A DNA stretch of 33,326 nucleotides from an uncultured OCS116 cluster bacterium (GTDB taxonomy: Bacteria > Pseudomonadota > Alphaproteobacteria > Rhizobiales > TMED25): contig CACPAS010000013.1 in assembly GCA_902632055.1 (NCBI GenBank), positions 1 to 33,326 of the forward strand, written 5' to 3'. The notes beneath the pieces are model-generated. The model was not told the DNA's origin. It saw only the letters and a program-made list of their open reading frames with translations, and made no database searches. Shown here one piece after another: positions 7,417 through 17,940 of this stretch; position 1 is the first letter of the stretch; each line of letters begins with the position of its first letter. Both the position numbers and the translations under genes were made by a program.

Positions 7417-8412
7417 TTAATTTACGGATTTTTGTGAAATATACCTTACCAGATCATCAGCATAATCTATTTTAATAGAGATATCTAAAACATCTACCAA
7501 ATCACGAAGCTGTCTGTTCGGATCATTTACATTATTAAATCTAATGTAGTCTTTTGAGGTAGTCAATAAAGTGTATTTGTCATACTTCTGCGCAATTTCA
7601 AGTAAATGTCTCACATCATCTCTTCTGTATTGGTAGTGATTTGGATAGGTCAAATCTTGGATACTTTTTATGTTAATTTTTTTCAGTGTATTATAAAATT
7701 TTTCAGGCATACCAATTCCTGTAAATGTGACTCTCTCTGACCTATCATTATTTCTTGTTCGATATTCTGTTTTTGCTGAAATACAATGTTTTTTAAAATT
7801 TTTGATCTTTTTGATTATTCTTTCATCAGTTTTTTCTTCATCGATCAGAATTAATATATCAGCCATGTTCAGCGCAGAGTCAAATGAGCCTTGCAAATCA
7901 CCAGCTGGAAACTGCCTTAGATTTATTTTTGGTATATTCCCGTCAATTACTAAAACATTTATTTTATTTTTGATTGATACATCCCTATACCCATCATCAG
8001 ATACAATGAAGTCATATATATTATGTGCATTCGCAATCTCCAAGGCCGCCTTTCTTTTTTTTGATACAAATGTGTCACAAAACTTCGATAAGAGTAGGGG
8101 CTCATCTCCAACATCGATCGATGTATGGTTTTTATTTATGAGAACAGGATATTTAATTTTTCCCTTGTGACCCTTTGATATTGCTGATATTTTTTTATTT
8201 TGTTTTAACAGTATTTTTTGTACTGCGATTACAACCGGCGTCTTGCCTCCACCTCCAATTATAGGGCTACCGACACAAATTACAGGTGCTTTTGAGTAGT
8301 ATGGTTTTTGTATTTTATAACCATACTTAGAAACAAAATTATAAATGAGTCCTATTGGAATCAATGCATATGTAAGAAGTGATATGTTATTCCAAAATTT
8401 AGGTCGTCTCAC
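7417..8412 (-). CDS. lpxK: Tetraacyldisaccharide 4'-kinase (lipid A biosynthesis)
   Basis: Phosphorylates the 4' position of the lipid A disaccharide at the inner membrane. At 331 aa it is the usual length, with an N-terminal hydrophobic anchor (SLLTYALIPIGLIYNF). The P-loop is VGSPIIGGGGKTPVV (about residues 47-61), followed by KGHKGK, VGDEPLLL and SDDGYRDVSI, then TTSKDYIRF near the end. Several signature positions differ from what I recall as typical: Asn to Ser in VGN, RGY to KGH, DDGFQ to DDGYR, and DHH to NHY in TYPNHYQY. The fold and the neighbour waaA still support the call. The start overlaps the waaA stop by 4 bases, indicating translational coupling. Confidence 0.9.
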   Translation of the reverse strand: MRRPKFWNNISLLTYALIPIGLIYNFVSKYGYKIQKPYYSKAPVICVGSPIIGGGGKTPVVIAVQKILLKQNKKISAISKGHKGKIKYPVLINKNHTSIDVGDEPLLLSKFCDTFVSKKRKAALEIANAHNIYDFIVSDDGYRDVSIKNKINVLVIDGNIPKINLRQFPAGDLQGSFDSALNMADILILIDEEKTDERIIKKIKNFKKHCISAKTEYRTRNNDRSERVTFTGIGMPEKFYNTLKKINIKSIQDLTYPNHYQYRRDDVRHLLEIAQKYDKYTLLTTSKDYIRFNNVNDPNRQLRDLVDVLDISIKIDYADDLVRYISQKSVN

Positions 8413-9704
8413 CGAATTTCTCCGAGTTCAGAATTTAGGATATTAAATATTTCATCCTCAACAATTGCTTTTTTCTTATTTATCATTGTATTAATATTTT
8501 GAAGGGTATCCTGTGTTTCATTTGGTTGCCCAATGAAATCCTCAATTTTTTTTATAAGTGCATTTGCGTTATTGGCTAAAAAAGAACATCTGAGTTTATC
8601 TAAAGATCCGTAAATATCATTAAAATTTTGAATATTTTTTCCATGCAATACAATGCAATTTTTTTGTATTGCTTCAATTGGATTATGACCACCAATATTA
8701 TCAAAAGAGCCACCTATTATTGCTATCTTAGATAGTTCAAAATAAGTGCCCAAAATCCCAACTTCATTAACGATTAAGAAATTATTATTTGGTTTTAGCT
8801 CGTAATTTGGCAAGTATGACCAGCTATGGTCATGATCGTCGATGATGGAAATCATTTTATTGCATGTTTCCGGGTGTCTTGGCGCAAAAATACATACTGC
8901 ATTCGGATGTTTTTCTAGGAGCTCTCTGTGCAAATCATAGAATAATTGAGTTTCATTTTCGTGCACGGATGCCGCAATATATACAAATTTATTGTTTAAT
9001 TTATTTCTGAGATATTCATATTCCTTCATGTTTGTTCTTAGTGGAGTATTTGCATATTTTATATTCTCAGATAATATTATATTTGACTGACCTAGCAGCT
9101 TATATCTCTGATGGGTATCACTATCCTGACACGAAATCAATTTTGGTATGGAAAGTATTCTATCTGCTAATAATTTTATCTTATACCACCTTTTGAAGCT
9201 TCGGTCAGACATCCTCGCATTCATTAGATATAATGGTGTGCGTCTCCGATCAAGCTCTAGATAGTAATTAGGCCAGATCTCTGACTCCATGAAAATAGAT
9301 AGGACTGGAGACCAATAATTTAAAAATCTTTTTACAAATTTTCTTACATCTAATGGCAAGAACTGATGAATAATTCTCTCATTTGCATTATCGTTTAAAA
9401 TTTTCTCGGATGACAATGTTGCTGTGGTAAATAAAATACATATTTCCTTATCATGTTTCAAAATAATTTTAGCTACACTCAGTCCAGAGTAAGCCTCACC
9501 AATACTTACTGCATGTATCCATATGATTTTCTTATCAATATCGGGTTTTAATGGAAAATTTTGTGCGAGTTTTTGTGTAAAGCTTTTTTGAGTTTCCTTA
9601 GATCTAGCTCTACGTATTGACATGTAAATGTATGCAAAGATTAAAAATAAGTTTGTCAAAAAAACATAAATTGAGATCGCGAAATTTTGAAATATTTTTT
9701 TCAT
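8409..9704 (-). CDS. waaA: 3-deoxy-D-manno-octulosonic acid (Kdo) transferase
   Basis: Membrane-anchored glycosyltransferase adding Kdo to the lipid A precursor. At 431 aa it has the normal length. An N-terminal membrane anchor (about residues 8-28) is followed by IIWIHAVSIGE, whose Glu70 matches the proposed catalytic base. Further family blocks are FLPLDVRKFVKRFL, FMESEIWPN, VHENETQ and GGSFDNIGGHNPIEA. This set identifies a GT30 enzyme. It lies between ubiA (11 bases upstream) and lpxK (4-base overlap); placement beside lpxK makes a small LPS-core unit. Whether one or two Kdo residues are added cannot be read from the sequence. Confidence 0.95.
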   Translation of the reverse strand: MKKIFQNFAISIYVFLTNLFLIFAYIYMSIRRARSKETQKSFTQKLAQNFPLKPDIDKKIIWIHAVSIGEAYSGLSVAKIILKHDKEICILFTTATLSSEKILNDNANERIIHQFLPLDVRKFVKRFLNYWSPVLSIFMESEIWPNYYLELDRRRTPLYLMNARMSDRSFKRWYKIKLLADRILSIPKLISCQDSDTHQRYKLLGQSNIILSENIKYANTPLRTNMKEYEYLRNKLNNKFVYIAASVHENETQLFYDLHRELLEKHPNAVCIFAPRHPETCNKMISIIDDHDHSWSYLPNYELKPNNNFLIVNEVGILGTYFELSKIAIIGGSFDNIGGHNPIEAIQKNCIVLHGKNIQNFNDIYGSLDKLRCSFLANNANALIKKIEDFIGQPNETQDTLQNINTMINKKKAIVEDEIFNILNSELGEIR

Positions 9705-9715
9705 TTTTTTATAGA

Positions 9716-10582
9716 CTAAGCGGATAATACTAATGCTGATACAACCAGAAAACCTATGTATTTATTTGCTGAGAAAAAACTAGCGCAAGATTGTGCTTTT
9801 CTTAAATCCAGTTTTTCGAGCAATACTATACCAAGCAATAATGCACAAAATAATACTATAAATGTTTTGTAGCTCGAATCAATCCATATCATTGCCATGA
9901 ACATAAGTAGAAAACTCATGATATAAAAAGAAAATATCGCTATTTTTGGTTTCTTTTCAAACAGTACAGCTGTTGACTTAACCCCAATTTTTTTATCATC
10001 AATAATATCTTGGTAACCATAAACAGTATCATATCCAAGTGTCCAAAATATTGCAGAAAGATAAATTAGGAATGTAATTGGGCTCAAGCTTTCTGATACT
10101 GATGCCCAGCCCATAATCACACCCCAATTAAAAGTGATACCTAAAAAAAGCTGCGGCCAATGGGTAATTCTCTTCATAAATGGATAGGTAACAACCAGAA
10201 ATGTCGATGCGAGCCCCATGAGTACTGTAATTGTGTTAAAGGAAATCAATATGCATAAACTTAAAAATAATAATACAAGGAGTAGTAATACTGCTTCAGA
10301 GAGTGACATTGTTTTATTTGCAAGGGGTCTATTTCTCGTGCGTTCAACTTGTGCGTCTATTTTGCGATCAATTATATCATTAAAAATGCAACCAGCAGAT
10401 CTCATTAGAATTGAGCCAAGCAAGAAAAGTATTATAATTTTCAGCTCAATTATTTTGCCTGAGTATATTGATGATGAAATGATCCCGTACAGGCATGGAA
10501 TAAACAGTAGGAGCCACCCAATTGGCCTATTGTTTCGCGTTATTGCAATGTAGCAAAGAATTCTTTTTTTAATACTTTTCAA
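9716..10582 (-). CDS. ubiA: 4-hydroxybenzoate polyprenyltransferase (ubiquinone biosynthesis)
   Basis: Integral membrane enzyme joining the polyprenyl chain to 4-hydroxybenzoate in ubiquinone synthesis. At 288 aa it has multiple hydrophobic helices. The first aspartate-rich motif is NDIIDRKIDAQVERTRNRP (residues 68-86). The second is GYDTVYGYQDIIDDKKIGVKS. The second motif and length favour UbiA over heme O synthase, which is encoded separately as ctaB. The gene leads a minus-strand unit ubiA-waaA-lpxK and diverges from rsmE across a 76-base spacer. Confidence 0.94.
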   Translation of the reverse strand: MKSIKKRILCYIAITRNNRPIGWLLLFIPCLYGIISSSIYSGKIIELKIIILFLLGSILMRSAGCIFNDIIDRKIDAQVERTRNRPLANKTMSLSEAVLLLLVLLFLSLCILISFNTITVLMGLASTFLVVTYPFMKRITHWPQLFLGITFNWGVIMGWASVSESLSPITFLIYLSAIFWTLGYDTVYGYQDIIDDKKIGVKSTAVLFEKKPKIAIFSFYIMSFLLMFMAMIWIDSSYKTFIVLFCALLLGIVLLEKLDLRKAQSCASFFSANKYIGFLVVSALVLSA

Positions 10583-10646
10583 AACAATATCTAGTATATT
10601 TTTTACTGTTAATTTATTAATCTATTTATAACAAAAATTTTGGGAT

Positions 10647-10652
10647 TAGAAT
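10647..10652 (+). promoter_or_regulatory. Candidate -10 box immediately upstream of rsmE
   Basis: TAGAAT (five of six consensus positions) ends 6 bases before the rsmE ATG at 10659, so a start at the ATG itself is possible. A GGGA sits 13 bases upstream of the ATG, too far for a usual ribosome-binding site. No -35 box is clear. Confidence 0.22.
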
Positions 10653-10658
10653 AATAAA

Positions 10659-11411
10659 ATGCAATCAAAGCAATCAAGAAAAATAAGGCTCTATCAAAAT
10701 TGTAAATTACAAAAAAATGTAGTTGTTAAAGTCATAGGTGATGATCATCATTACTTGAAAAATGTAATGAGAGTTGCTGTAAATGAAGAATTGCTGATAT
10801 TTAATGGTATTGATGGTGAGTGGAGTTCAAGGGTTTTGGTTGTTAAAAAAGATTACATCGAAATAGAGGCGATCAGTTGCACAAGGTTTCAAATACATTA
10901 TGATGAGATGCATTGTTATTTTTCTCCATTAAATGCTAATCGTCACAACTACATAATTGAAAAGCTGACTGAGCTTGGTATATCCACTTTCACACCGATT
11001 ATAACAGAATTCTCAAATGTTCGAAAAGTGAGCCAAGATAAGTTGCATGCTAGAGCTAAAGAGGCCGCGGAGCAATGTGGATTGATGAGAATACCGATAA
11101 TTAATAATGCTATTTCACTGGACGAATTACTCAATGATTGGTCTGATGACTCAATATTGGTCTTTTGTGATGAAAAATCTAATCCAAAAAATCCCATTAA
11201 TGAATTGAGTAGGGCAAAAGAATTAAATATTTCCTTTTTGATTGGACCAGAGGGTGGGTTTTCTGATAAAGAGAGATACAATGTCTTAGAGTTACAAAAT
11301 GTTATAAGGCTGTCTTTGGGGTCAAGAGTTCTTCGTGCTGATACCGCAGCAATAGTTGTTGCTTCATTCTTGCAAGTCACAAACGGACAACTTTTTAGTG
11401 AGATTAAATAA
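10659..11411 (+). CDS. rsmE: 16S rRNA (uracil1498-N3)-methyltransferase RsmE
   Basis: SPOUT-class methyltransferase modifying U1498 of 16S rRNA. At 250 aa it matches the family. Visible are the N-terminal PUA-like domain with DHHYLKNVMRV, then EKLTELGISTFTPIIT, AAEQCGLMRIP, the SAM-binding knot loops FLIGPEGGFSDKE and LSLGSRVLRADTAA. Each is a recognised RsmE block. gshA follows 25 bases later, an order I recall from other alphaproteobacteria. Confidence 0.95.
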   Translation: MQSKQSRKIRLYQNCKLQKNVVVKVIGDDHHYLKNVMRVAVNEELLIFNGIDGEWSSRVLVVKKDYIEIEAISCTRFQIHYDEMHCYFSPLNANRHNYIIEKLTELGISTFTPIITEFSNVRKVSQDKLHARAKEAAEQCGLMRIPIINNAISLDELLNDWSDDSILVFCDEKSNPKNPINELSRAKELNISFLIGPEGGFSDKERYNVLELQNVIRLSLGSRVLRADTAAIVVASFLQVTNGQLFSEIK

Positions 11412-11436
11412 CAATGCTATTGCAAAAGTATGATAC

Positions 11437-12813
11437 ATGAAAAATAATACAGAACAAAATTCACAAATCCCGACAGAATTGGATTTAGTTAATTATTTCC
11501 ACTCGGGTTCAAAGTCACCCGAAGATTATAGTATCGGCACAGAAAACGAAAAATTTTTATTCCACAATGCGTCATTGAGTCCGCTTCAATACTCAGAAAG
11601 ATCAGGCATAGTTGATGTTTTTGAGATACTTATTAATCAGTTTCAGTGGAGTCCTATATTTGATGGTGATAATATCATTGGTTTATCTGATGCTAAAAAT
11701 GACAGAAATATTACTCTGGAGCCTGGTGGCCAAATAGAATTATCAGGAGCAAAATGCTCAAACTTACATCAAACCAACGAAGAATTTATTCGATATCATT
11801 CTCAAATTAGTTATATTTGTAATGAGCTTAATATCGGAGCTCTTGGTCTTGGATTTTGTCCAAACTGGGGCTTTAATGATATGGCTAAGGTTCCAAAGAC
11901 AAGATATACAATTATGCGCAAATACATGCCAAAAGTTGGTAATCTTGGCTTGGATATGATGCATTGTTCCGCAACAACTCAGGTTAATCTCGATTATAGT
12001 GATGAAAATGATTATTCGAAAAAGTTTCGTGTTGCAATGGCCCTCCAACCACTCATATCGGTTATGTTTTTTAATAGCCCATTCCTAAATGGGAAACTGA
12101 CAGGATTATTATCTAATAGGCTTCGAGTTTGGGCAGATACTGATAGTGATAGATGCGGCTATTTACCATTCGCTTTCGGCGATTCAAGTAAATTTGATGA
12201 TTACGCTCAGTATGCTCTCGATGTACCTATGTACTTTATTTACAGAAATGGTAATTATGTTGTGCCGAACCATATCTCCTTCAGGAATTTCTTATCCAAT
12301 GGCTTTATTGATAGCGACGGTGAAAAGTTTTCGGCAACGATGAATGATTGGGAGACTCATTTATCGACACTGTTTCCTCAGGTAAGACTGAAGAAATTTC
12401 TTGAAATGCGAGGTGCTGACTCTGGCAACCATAATTCAATTCTCAGCCTAGCAGCGATTTGGACGGGATTAATTTATAATATTCAAGTGCTTGACGAAGT
12501 ACACAAAATGATCTCAAAATGGACATATTCAGATGTGTTGCATCTGGATGAGTGTTTAAACAAAGATGGTCTGAATGCGAGCTTCAAGGGCAATAACGTA
12601 CTTGAGCTCCTCAAAGAGCTTGTATCTCTATCAAAGCAGGGTTTATCTGAGAGGAATGTTAGAAATGCGCATAATGATACAGAAGAGATTTATTTAGAGC
12701 CACTATTTGAGGTCCTTACAAAAAAAAGAACACCATCAGATGAGTTAATAAGTGAATTCGATCACGAATGGTCAAATAAAATAAATCCAATATATAATAA
12801 GCATTATTTATAG
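11437..12813 (+). CDS. gshA: Glutamate-cysteine ligase (plant/alphaproteobacterial type)
   Basis: Makes gamma-glutamylcysteine, the first step of glutathione synthesis. At 458 aa it is of the class found in plants and alphaproteobacteria, not the E. coli type. Motifs include SIGTENEKFLF near the N-terminus, LEPGGQIELSGA, MRKYMPKVGNLGLDMM, CSATTQVNLDYSDE, and the late LEMRGADSG block. gshB is not in the window. The stop TAG at 12811-12813 is in the same frame as the following transporter, with only an AGGGGG tract and a few codons between. Confidence 0.95.
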   Translation: MKNNTEQNSQIPTELDLVNYFHSGSKSPEDYSIGTENEKFLFHNASLSPLQYSERSGIVDVFEILINQFQWSPIFDGDNIIGLSDAKNDRNITLEPGGQIELSGAKCSNLHQTNEEFIRYHSQISYICNELNIGALGLGFCPNWGFNDMAKVPKTRYTIMRKYMPKVGNLGLDMMHCSATTQVNLDYSDENDYSKKFRVAMALQPLISVMFFNSPFLNGKLTGLLSNRLRVWADTDSDRCGYLPFAFGDSSKFDDYAQYALDVPMYFIYRNGNYVVPNHISFRNFLSNGFIDSDGEKFSATMNDWETHLSTLFPQVRLKKFLEMRGADSGNHNSILSLAAIWTGLIYNIQVLDEVHKMISKWTYSDVLHLDECLNKDGLNASFKGNNVLELLKELVSLSKQGLSERNVRNAHNDTEEIYLEPLFEVLTKKRTPSDELISEFDHEWSNKINPIYNKHYL

Positions 12814-12817
12814 GGGG
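12812..12817 (+). promoter_or_regulatory. Shine-Dalgarno-like AGGGGG that decides the MFS start
   Basis: AGGGGG begins within the gshA stop codon. It lies 8 bases upstream of ATT at 12826 and 2 bases upstream of ATT at 12820. It supports initiation at 12826, since no ATG, GTG or TTG precedes the conserved N-terminal helix. Confidence 0.4.
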
Positions 12818-12825
12818 TAATTAAA

Positions 12826-14004
12826 ATTAAAAAATATCAACCTTCTATTTGGTCTTTGGCTGCTGTAACTGGGCTTGCCCCTCTAACATTGAATCTAATT
12901 GTTCCATCGTTACCTGCTCTAGCAGATCATTTCGGAATAACTTATTCAAGTGCGCAAGTTGCTGTATCATCTTTCATAATATCAATGGCTATCGGTCAGA
13001 TTTTTATCGGTCCAATTTCAGACGCTTACGGAAGAAGGTCGATATTGATGCTGGGGATTATTATTTTTTTGATTGGGACAACAATATGCAGTATTGCATC
13101 GTCAAGTGAATTACTTTTTGTTGGACGTTTTATTCAGGCATTCGGCGGAGTTGCAGGAGTCGTTCTTGGGCGAGCTATTATTCGAGATGTATACAGCCGT
13201 GAAAAAGCTGCAAGCGCACTAGGTTATGTGACCACTGTTATGGTTATAGCACCCATGATAGCACCCCCACTAGGAGGTGTACTACAAGACTTATTTGGAT
13301 GGAGGAGTATTTTTTATCTAATGATGATTGTGGGTATAATCCTTTTTTTGAATATATTTTACAATCTTCAAGAAACAAAAACGGAAGATCGTATTAAGGG
13401 AGACATTAGATCTCTGTTAAACAGTTTTGGTCAATTACTAAAATTACCTCAATTCATCCTTTATACAATTACAATGTCGTGCGCAAACTCGATGTTTTTT
13501 ACTTTTCTTGGTGTCGCACCACTCCTTGTTATTCAGAGATTAGAGTATTCGCCAACCCAATATGGTTTCACATTTATGGTAATATCATTTGCATTTATGG
13601 CAGGTAGTTTTACAACTGCAAGGCTATCAGAAAGGATCGGTTCCCTGAGAATGATTGGTTATGCTGTCTTTGGTACCATAACTGGTTCGGTACTCATGTT
13701 GATCATATTCTTAAGCGGCATCATTAATATATATATCATATTTGGAACAATGATGATTATCACATACTCTAATGGAATTGTAATGCCTAATATTATTGCA
13801 AATATTATTAGCATAAAACCCCAATTAGCAGGAGCTGCATCCGGCTTATCTGGCTGCATTCAATACTCAATAGCGGGTATATCTTCATACGTGGCAGCTG
13901 TGCTCGCCAGTATTGGGCTTATTTTTATGCCACTACAACTTTTTTTGCTGGCCTTTGTTGGGACAATCACCTTCTATCTTGCTGAAGCAATTAGGGGTAA
14001 CTAG
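12826..14004 (+). CDS. Bcr/CflA-type MFS efflux transporter, probable ATT start
   Basis: A 12-helix major facilitator transporter of the drug/H+ antiporter type. Family signs are TLNLIVPSLPALADHF in helix 1, motif A as GPISDAYGRRS after helix 2, and GVAGVVLGRAIIRDVY. The first standard start, TTG at 12856, falls inside helix 1, whereas the frame continues upstream as KKYQPSIWSLAAV, which fits the expected N-terminus. I therefore place the start at ATT 12826, 8 bases after AGGGGG; ATT 12820 is an alternative, as is a damaged ATG. The substrate is unknown, and a link to glutathione through gshA is not shown. About 392 aa from this start. Confidence 0.82.
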   Translation: MKKYQPSIWSLAAVTGLAPLTLNLIVPSLPALADHFGITYSSAQVAVSSFIISMAIGQIFIGPISDAYGRRSILMLGIIIFLIGTTICSIASSSELLFVGRFIQAFGGVAGVVLGRAIIRDVYSREKAASALGYVTTVMVIAPMIAPPLGGVLQDLFGWRSIFYLMMIVGIILFLNIFYNLQETKTEDRIKGDIRSLLNSFGQLLKLPQFILYTITMSCANSMFFTFLGVAPLLVIQRLEYSPTQYGFTFMVISFAFMAGSFTTARLSERIGSLRMIGYAVFGTITGSVLMLIIFLSGIINIYIIFGTMMIITYSNGIVMPNIIANIISIKPQLAGAASGLSGCIQYSIAGISSYVAAVLASIGLIFMPLQLFLLAFVGTITFYLAEAIRGN

Positions 14005-14010
14005 TCTTAT

Positions 14011-14499
14011 CTATTCCTTACTGTAAATTTCGATAACATCACGCTTAATTCTCTCATAAAGTTCCTCTGTCGGTATACCATTCACAATCAAGCTGTTATC
14101 TTTTTGATAGCTTTTTATTGCATCACTTGTACTTCTTGTAAAAGAGCCGTCATACATTCCAACATAATAACCAATGCTAATAAGCGCAATTTGAGTATTA
14201 TAAACTAGCAGAGCCGAATACTCATCTGATATGATTTCATTATAAGAACTCTGACTTTCGTTCGTATTTCTATTTTCTGCTTCATTTATACTAGACGCAA
14301 TCCCCATAATCCCTCCAATTATAGCGCCTGCTTTTGCTCCATCATCACCATCGATTGCAGAGCCAATTCCACCACCAATACCTGCTCCGCAAAGTAATCC
14401 TCCGCCGGGGCCGTCACAAAGACCTTTTGATGACAGTTGACCTGCTGAAATTAGACCAACTAGCGTTAGACAAAATACGTAAATAATTGCTTTTTTCAT
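14011..14499 (-). CDS. Secreted glycine-zipper protein with peptidoglycan-binding-like domain
   Basis: A 162-aa exported protein. Residues 1-20 form a signal peptide (MKKAIIYVFCLTLVGLISAG). A Gly-rich zipper-like stretch follows (GAGIGGGIGSAIDGDDGAKAG within about 35-70), of the kind that inserts in or touches membranes. After an Asn/Ser/Glu linker, residues about 105-155 (QIALISIGYYVGMYDGSFT, then AIKSYQKDN) resemble a PG_binding_1 repeat: a hydrophobic helix, YDG, and xAIKxYQ. It probably acts in the periplasm at the cell wall. Upstream AAAGG is a fair ribosome-binding site. Its stop lies 6 bases from the converging MFS gene. The precise function is unknown. Confidence 0.7.
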   Translation of the reverse strand: MKKAIIYVFCLTLVGLISAGQLSSKGLCDGPGGGLLCGAGIGGGIGSAIDGDDGAKAGAIIGGIMGIASSINEAENRNTNESQSSYNEIISDEYSALLVYNTQIALISIGYYVGMYDGSFTRSTSDAIKSYQKDNSLIVNGIPTEELYERIKRDVIEIYSKE

Positions 14500-14579
14500 A
14501 ATTTAACCTTTATGATTCATTTAATTCGAATGCTTTATTCAATTATCTAATAAAAAAATGCAAATATCTAGTTTTTTAT

Positions 14580-15149
14580 CTAATTTTCGTAAAGCGTTGC
14601 AAACATCTCATTAAAGCCATTCATTTCAATCATAATACCAAAATTTGCATTAGTATTTTTATTGCCAAGTCCAATTATAAAATCATCTTCATTTTGGAGC
14701 TTTTTCTGGAATTCCTCTGGGATTACTCCAATAAACTCACAAAAATTCTCAGTGCATCTTGGGTTTAATAGTTGAAATTTAATATTGTTTATATTTGATA
14801 ATGCCATCACAGTCTCATAGCTCTTGTTGGGTAATTCTGATTTATCATCCAGTTTTGTTCTCAATCCAAGATAATTTTCACCCTTTTCTTTAATAATAAA
14901 CACAAGAAAAGTCCTCTCAGCTTCTTCTTTTTTGATCTCTATAAATTGTGTTAATAGACATCTATCATTATTTTCTAGTTCACAAATGATAGACCAATCC
15001 CCTTTTTCTTCATGAAGATAGCCCTCTATAAAGCCTTTGTAATATACGATATTTTTATTAAGCTCATAGCCAAATGCTGTGGATGACAAACAAGCAATTG
15101 TCAAAGTAATAAGAAGATATTTGAGACCAGTCGGGGTAAATATTTGCAT
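14580..15149 (-). CDS. Exported IalB-like (invasion-associated locus B family) protein
   Basis: Small exported protein. The ORF opens at 15182, but I prefer the second Met at 15149, which starts MQIFTPTGLKYLLI and leads directly into a signal peptide ending near SSTAFG; with the first Met it would be 200 aa. After the signal, GDWSIICELENNDRCLLTQ matches the IalB pattern (Trp, Cys, spacing, Cys, then a hydrophobic strand), and a second Cys pair is in PRCTENFC, suggesting two disulfides. IalB proteins are common in alphaproteobacteria, including free-living ones, so no virulence role is implied. It is divergent from coxB. Confidence 0.65.
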   Translation of the reverse strand: MQIFTPTGLKYLLITLTIACLSSTAFGYELNKNIVYYKGFIEGYLHEEKGDWSIICELENNDRCLLTQFIEIKKEEAERTFLVFIIKEKGENYLGLRTKLDDKSELPNKSYETVMALSNINNIKFQLLNPRCTENFCEFIGVIPEEFQKKLQNEDDFIIGLGNKNTNANFGIMIEMNGFNEMFATLYEN

Positions 15150-15294
15150 CAGTACTATATGTGGAACTTTAATTGAAAACATCCTTCAGCAATTTATATT
15201 AAAATCAAATTTTTTAATAGAAAATTCACTAATAAACGTATTATCACCGAAACTTATTTTTTTAAAAATATATTAGGATTAATATCTTGATTAC

Positions 15295-15323
15295 TTGTGC
15301 AAAAAATATTATTTCTATATATA
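15295..15323 (+). promoter_or_regulatory. Candidate promoter for the cox cluster
   Basis: TTGTGC at 15295-15300 and TATATA at 15318-15323 are separated by 17 bases, upstream of the coxB ATG at 15370. An AGGA ribosome-binding site lies about 9 bases before that ATG. The 187-bp spacer (15183-15369) is the longest gene-free stretch here and is divergent, so a promoter is expected. The exact hexamers are tentative in such A+T-rich DNA. Confidence 0.3.
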
Positions 15324-15369
15324 TAAATTGATCAATAATCACATTTATTTCGTCCAGGATAAAAAATTA

Positions 15370-17914
<2,545 letters not shown>

Positions 17915-17920
17915 TTTATT

Positions 17921-17936
17921 AAACCTCAACAGGTTT
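17921..17936 (+). promoter_or_regulatory. Hairpin covering the ctaB ribosome-binding site
   Basis: AAACCT (17921-17926) pairs with AGGTTT (17931-17936) around a CAAC loop. The AGG in the 3' arm is the only ribosome-binding-site candidate for ctaB, 7 bases from its ATG. It could lower translation of ctaB relative to coxA. The structure is small, and no pairing conservation can be tested here. Confidence 0.35.
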
Positions 17937-17940
17937 TATT

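Noticed and set aside
7727-8170. 147-aa + strand ORF inside lpxK
   Set aside because: It is antisense to a conserved gene, is low-complexity Ser/Phe/Ile, and has no motifs or ribosome-binding site; a shadow.
8409-9704. Loss of a catalytic Glu in WaaA (TQKLAQ where relatives often have an ERLG-like stretch)
   Set aside because: The proposed catalytic base corresponds to the Glu in HAVSIGE, which is present; the variable stretch is not known to be essential.
10949-11380. 143-aa minus-strand ORF inside rsmE
   Set aside because: Antisense shadow of a conserved methyltransferase with no family features.
12849-13109. 86-aa overlapping ORF in another frame at the start of the MFS gene
   Set aside because: The MFS frame carries the conserved helices and motif A; the alternative frame has no recognisable features.
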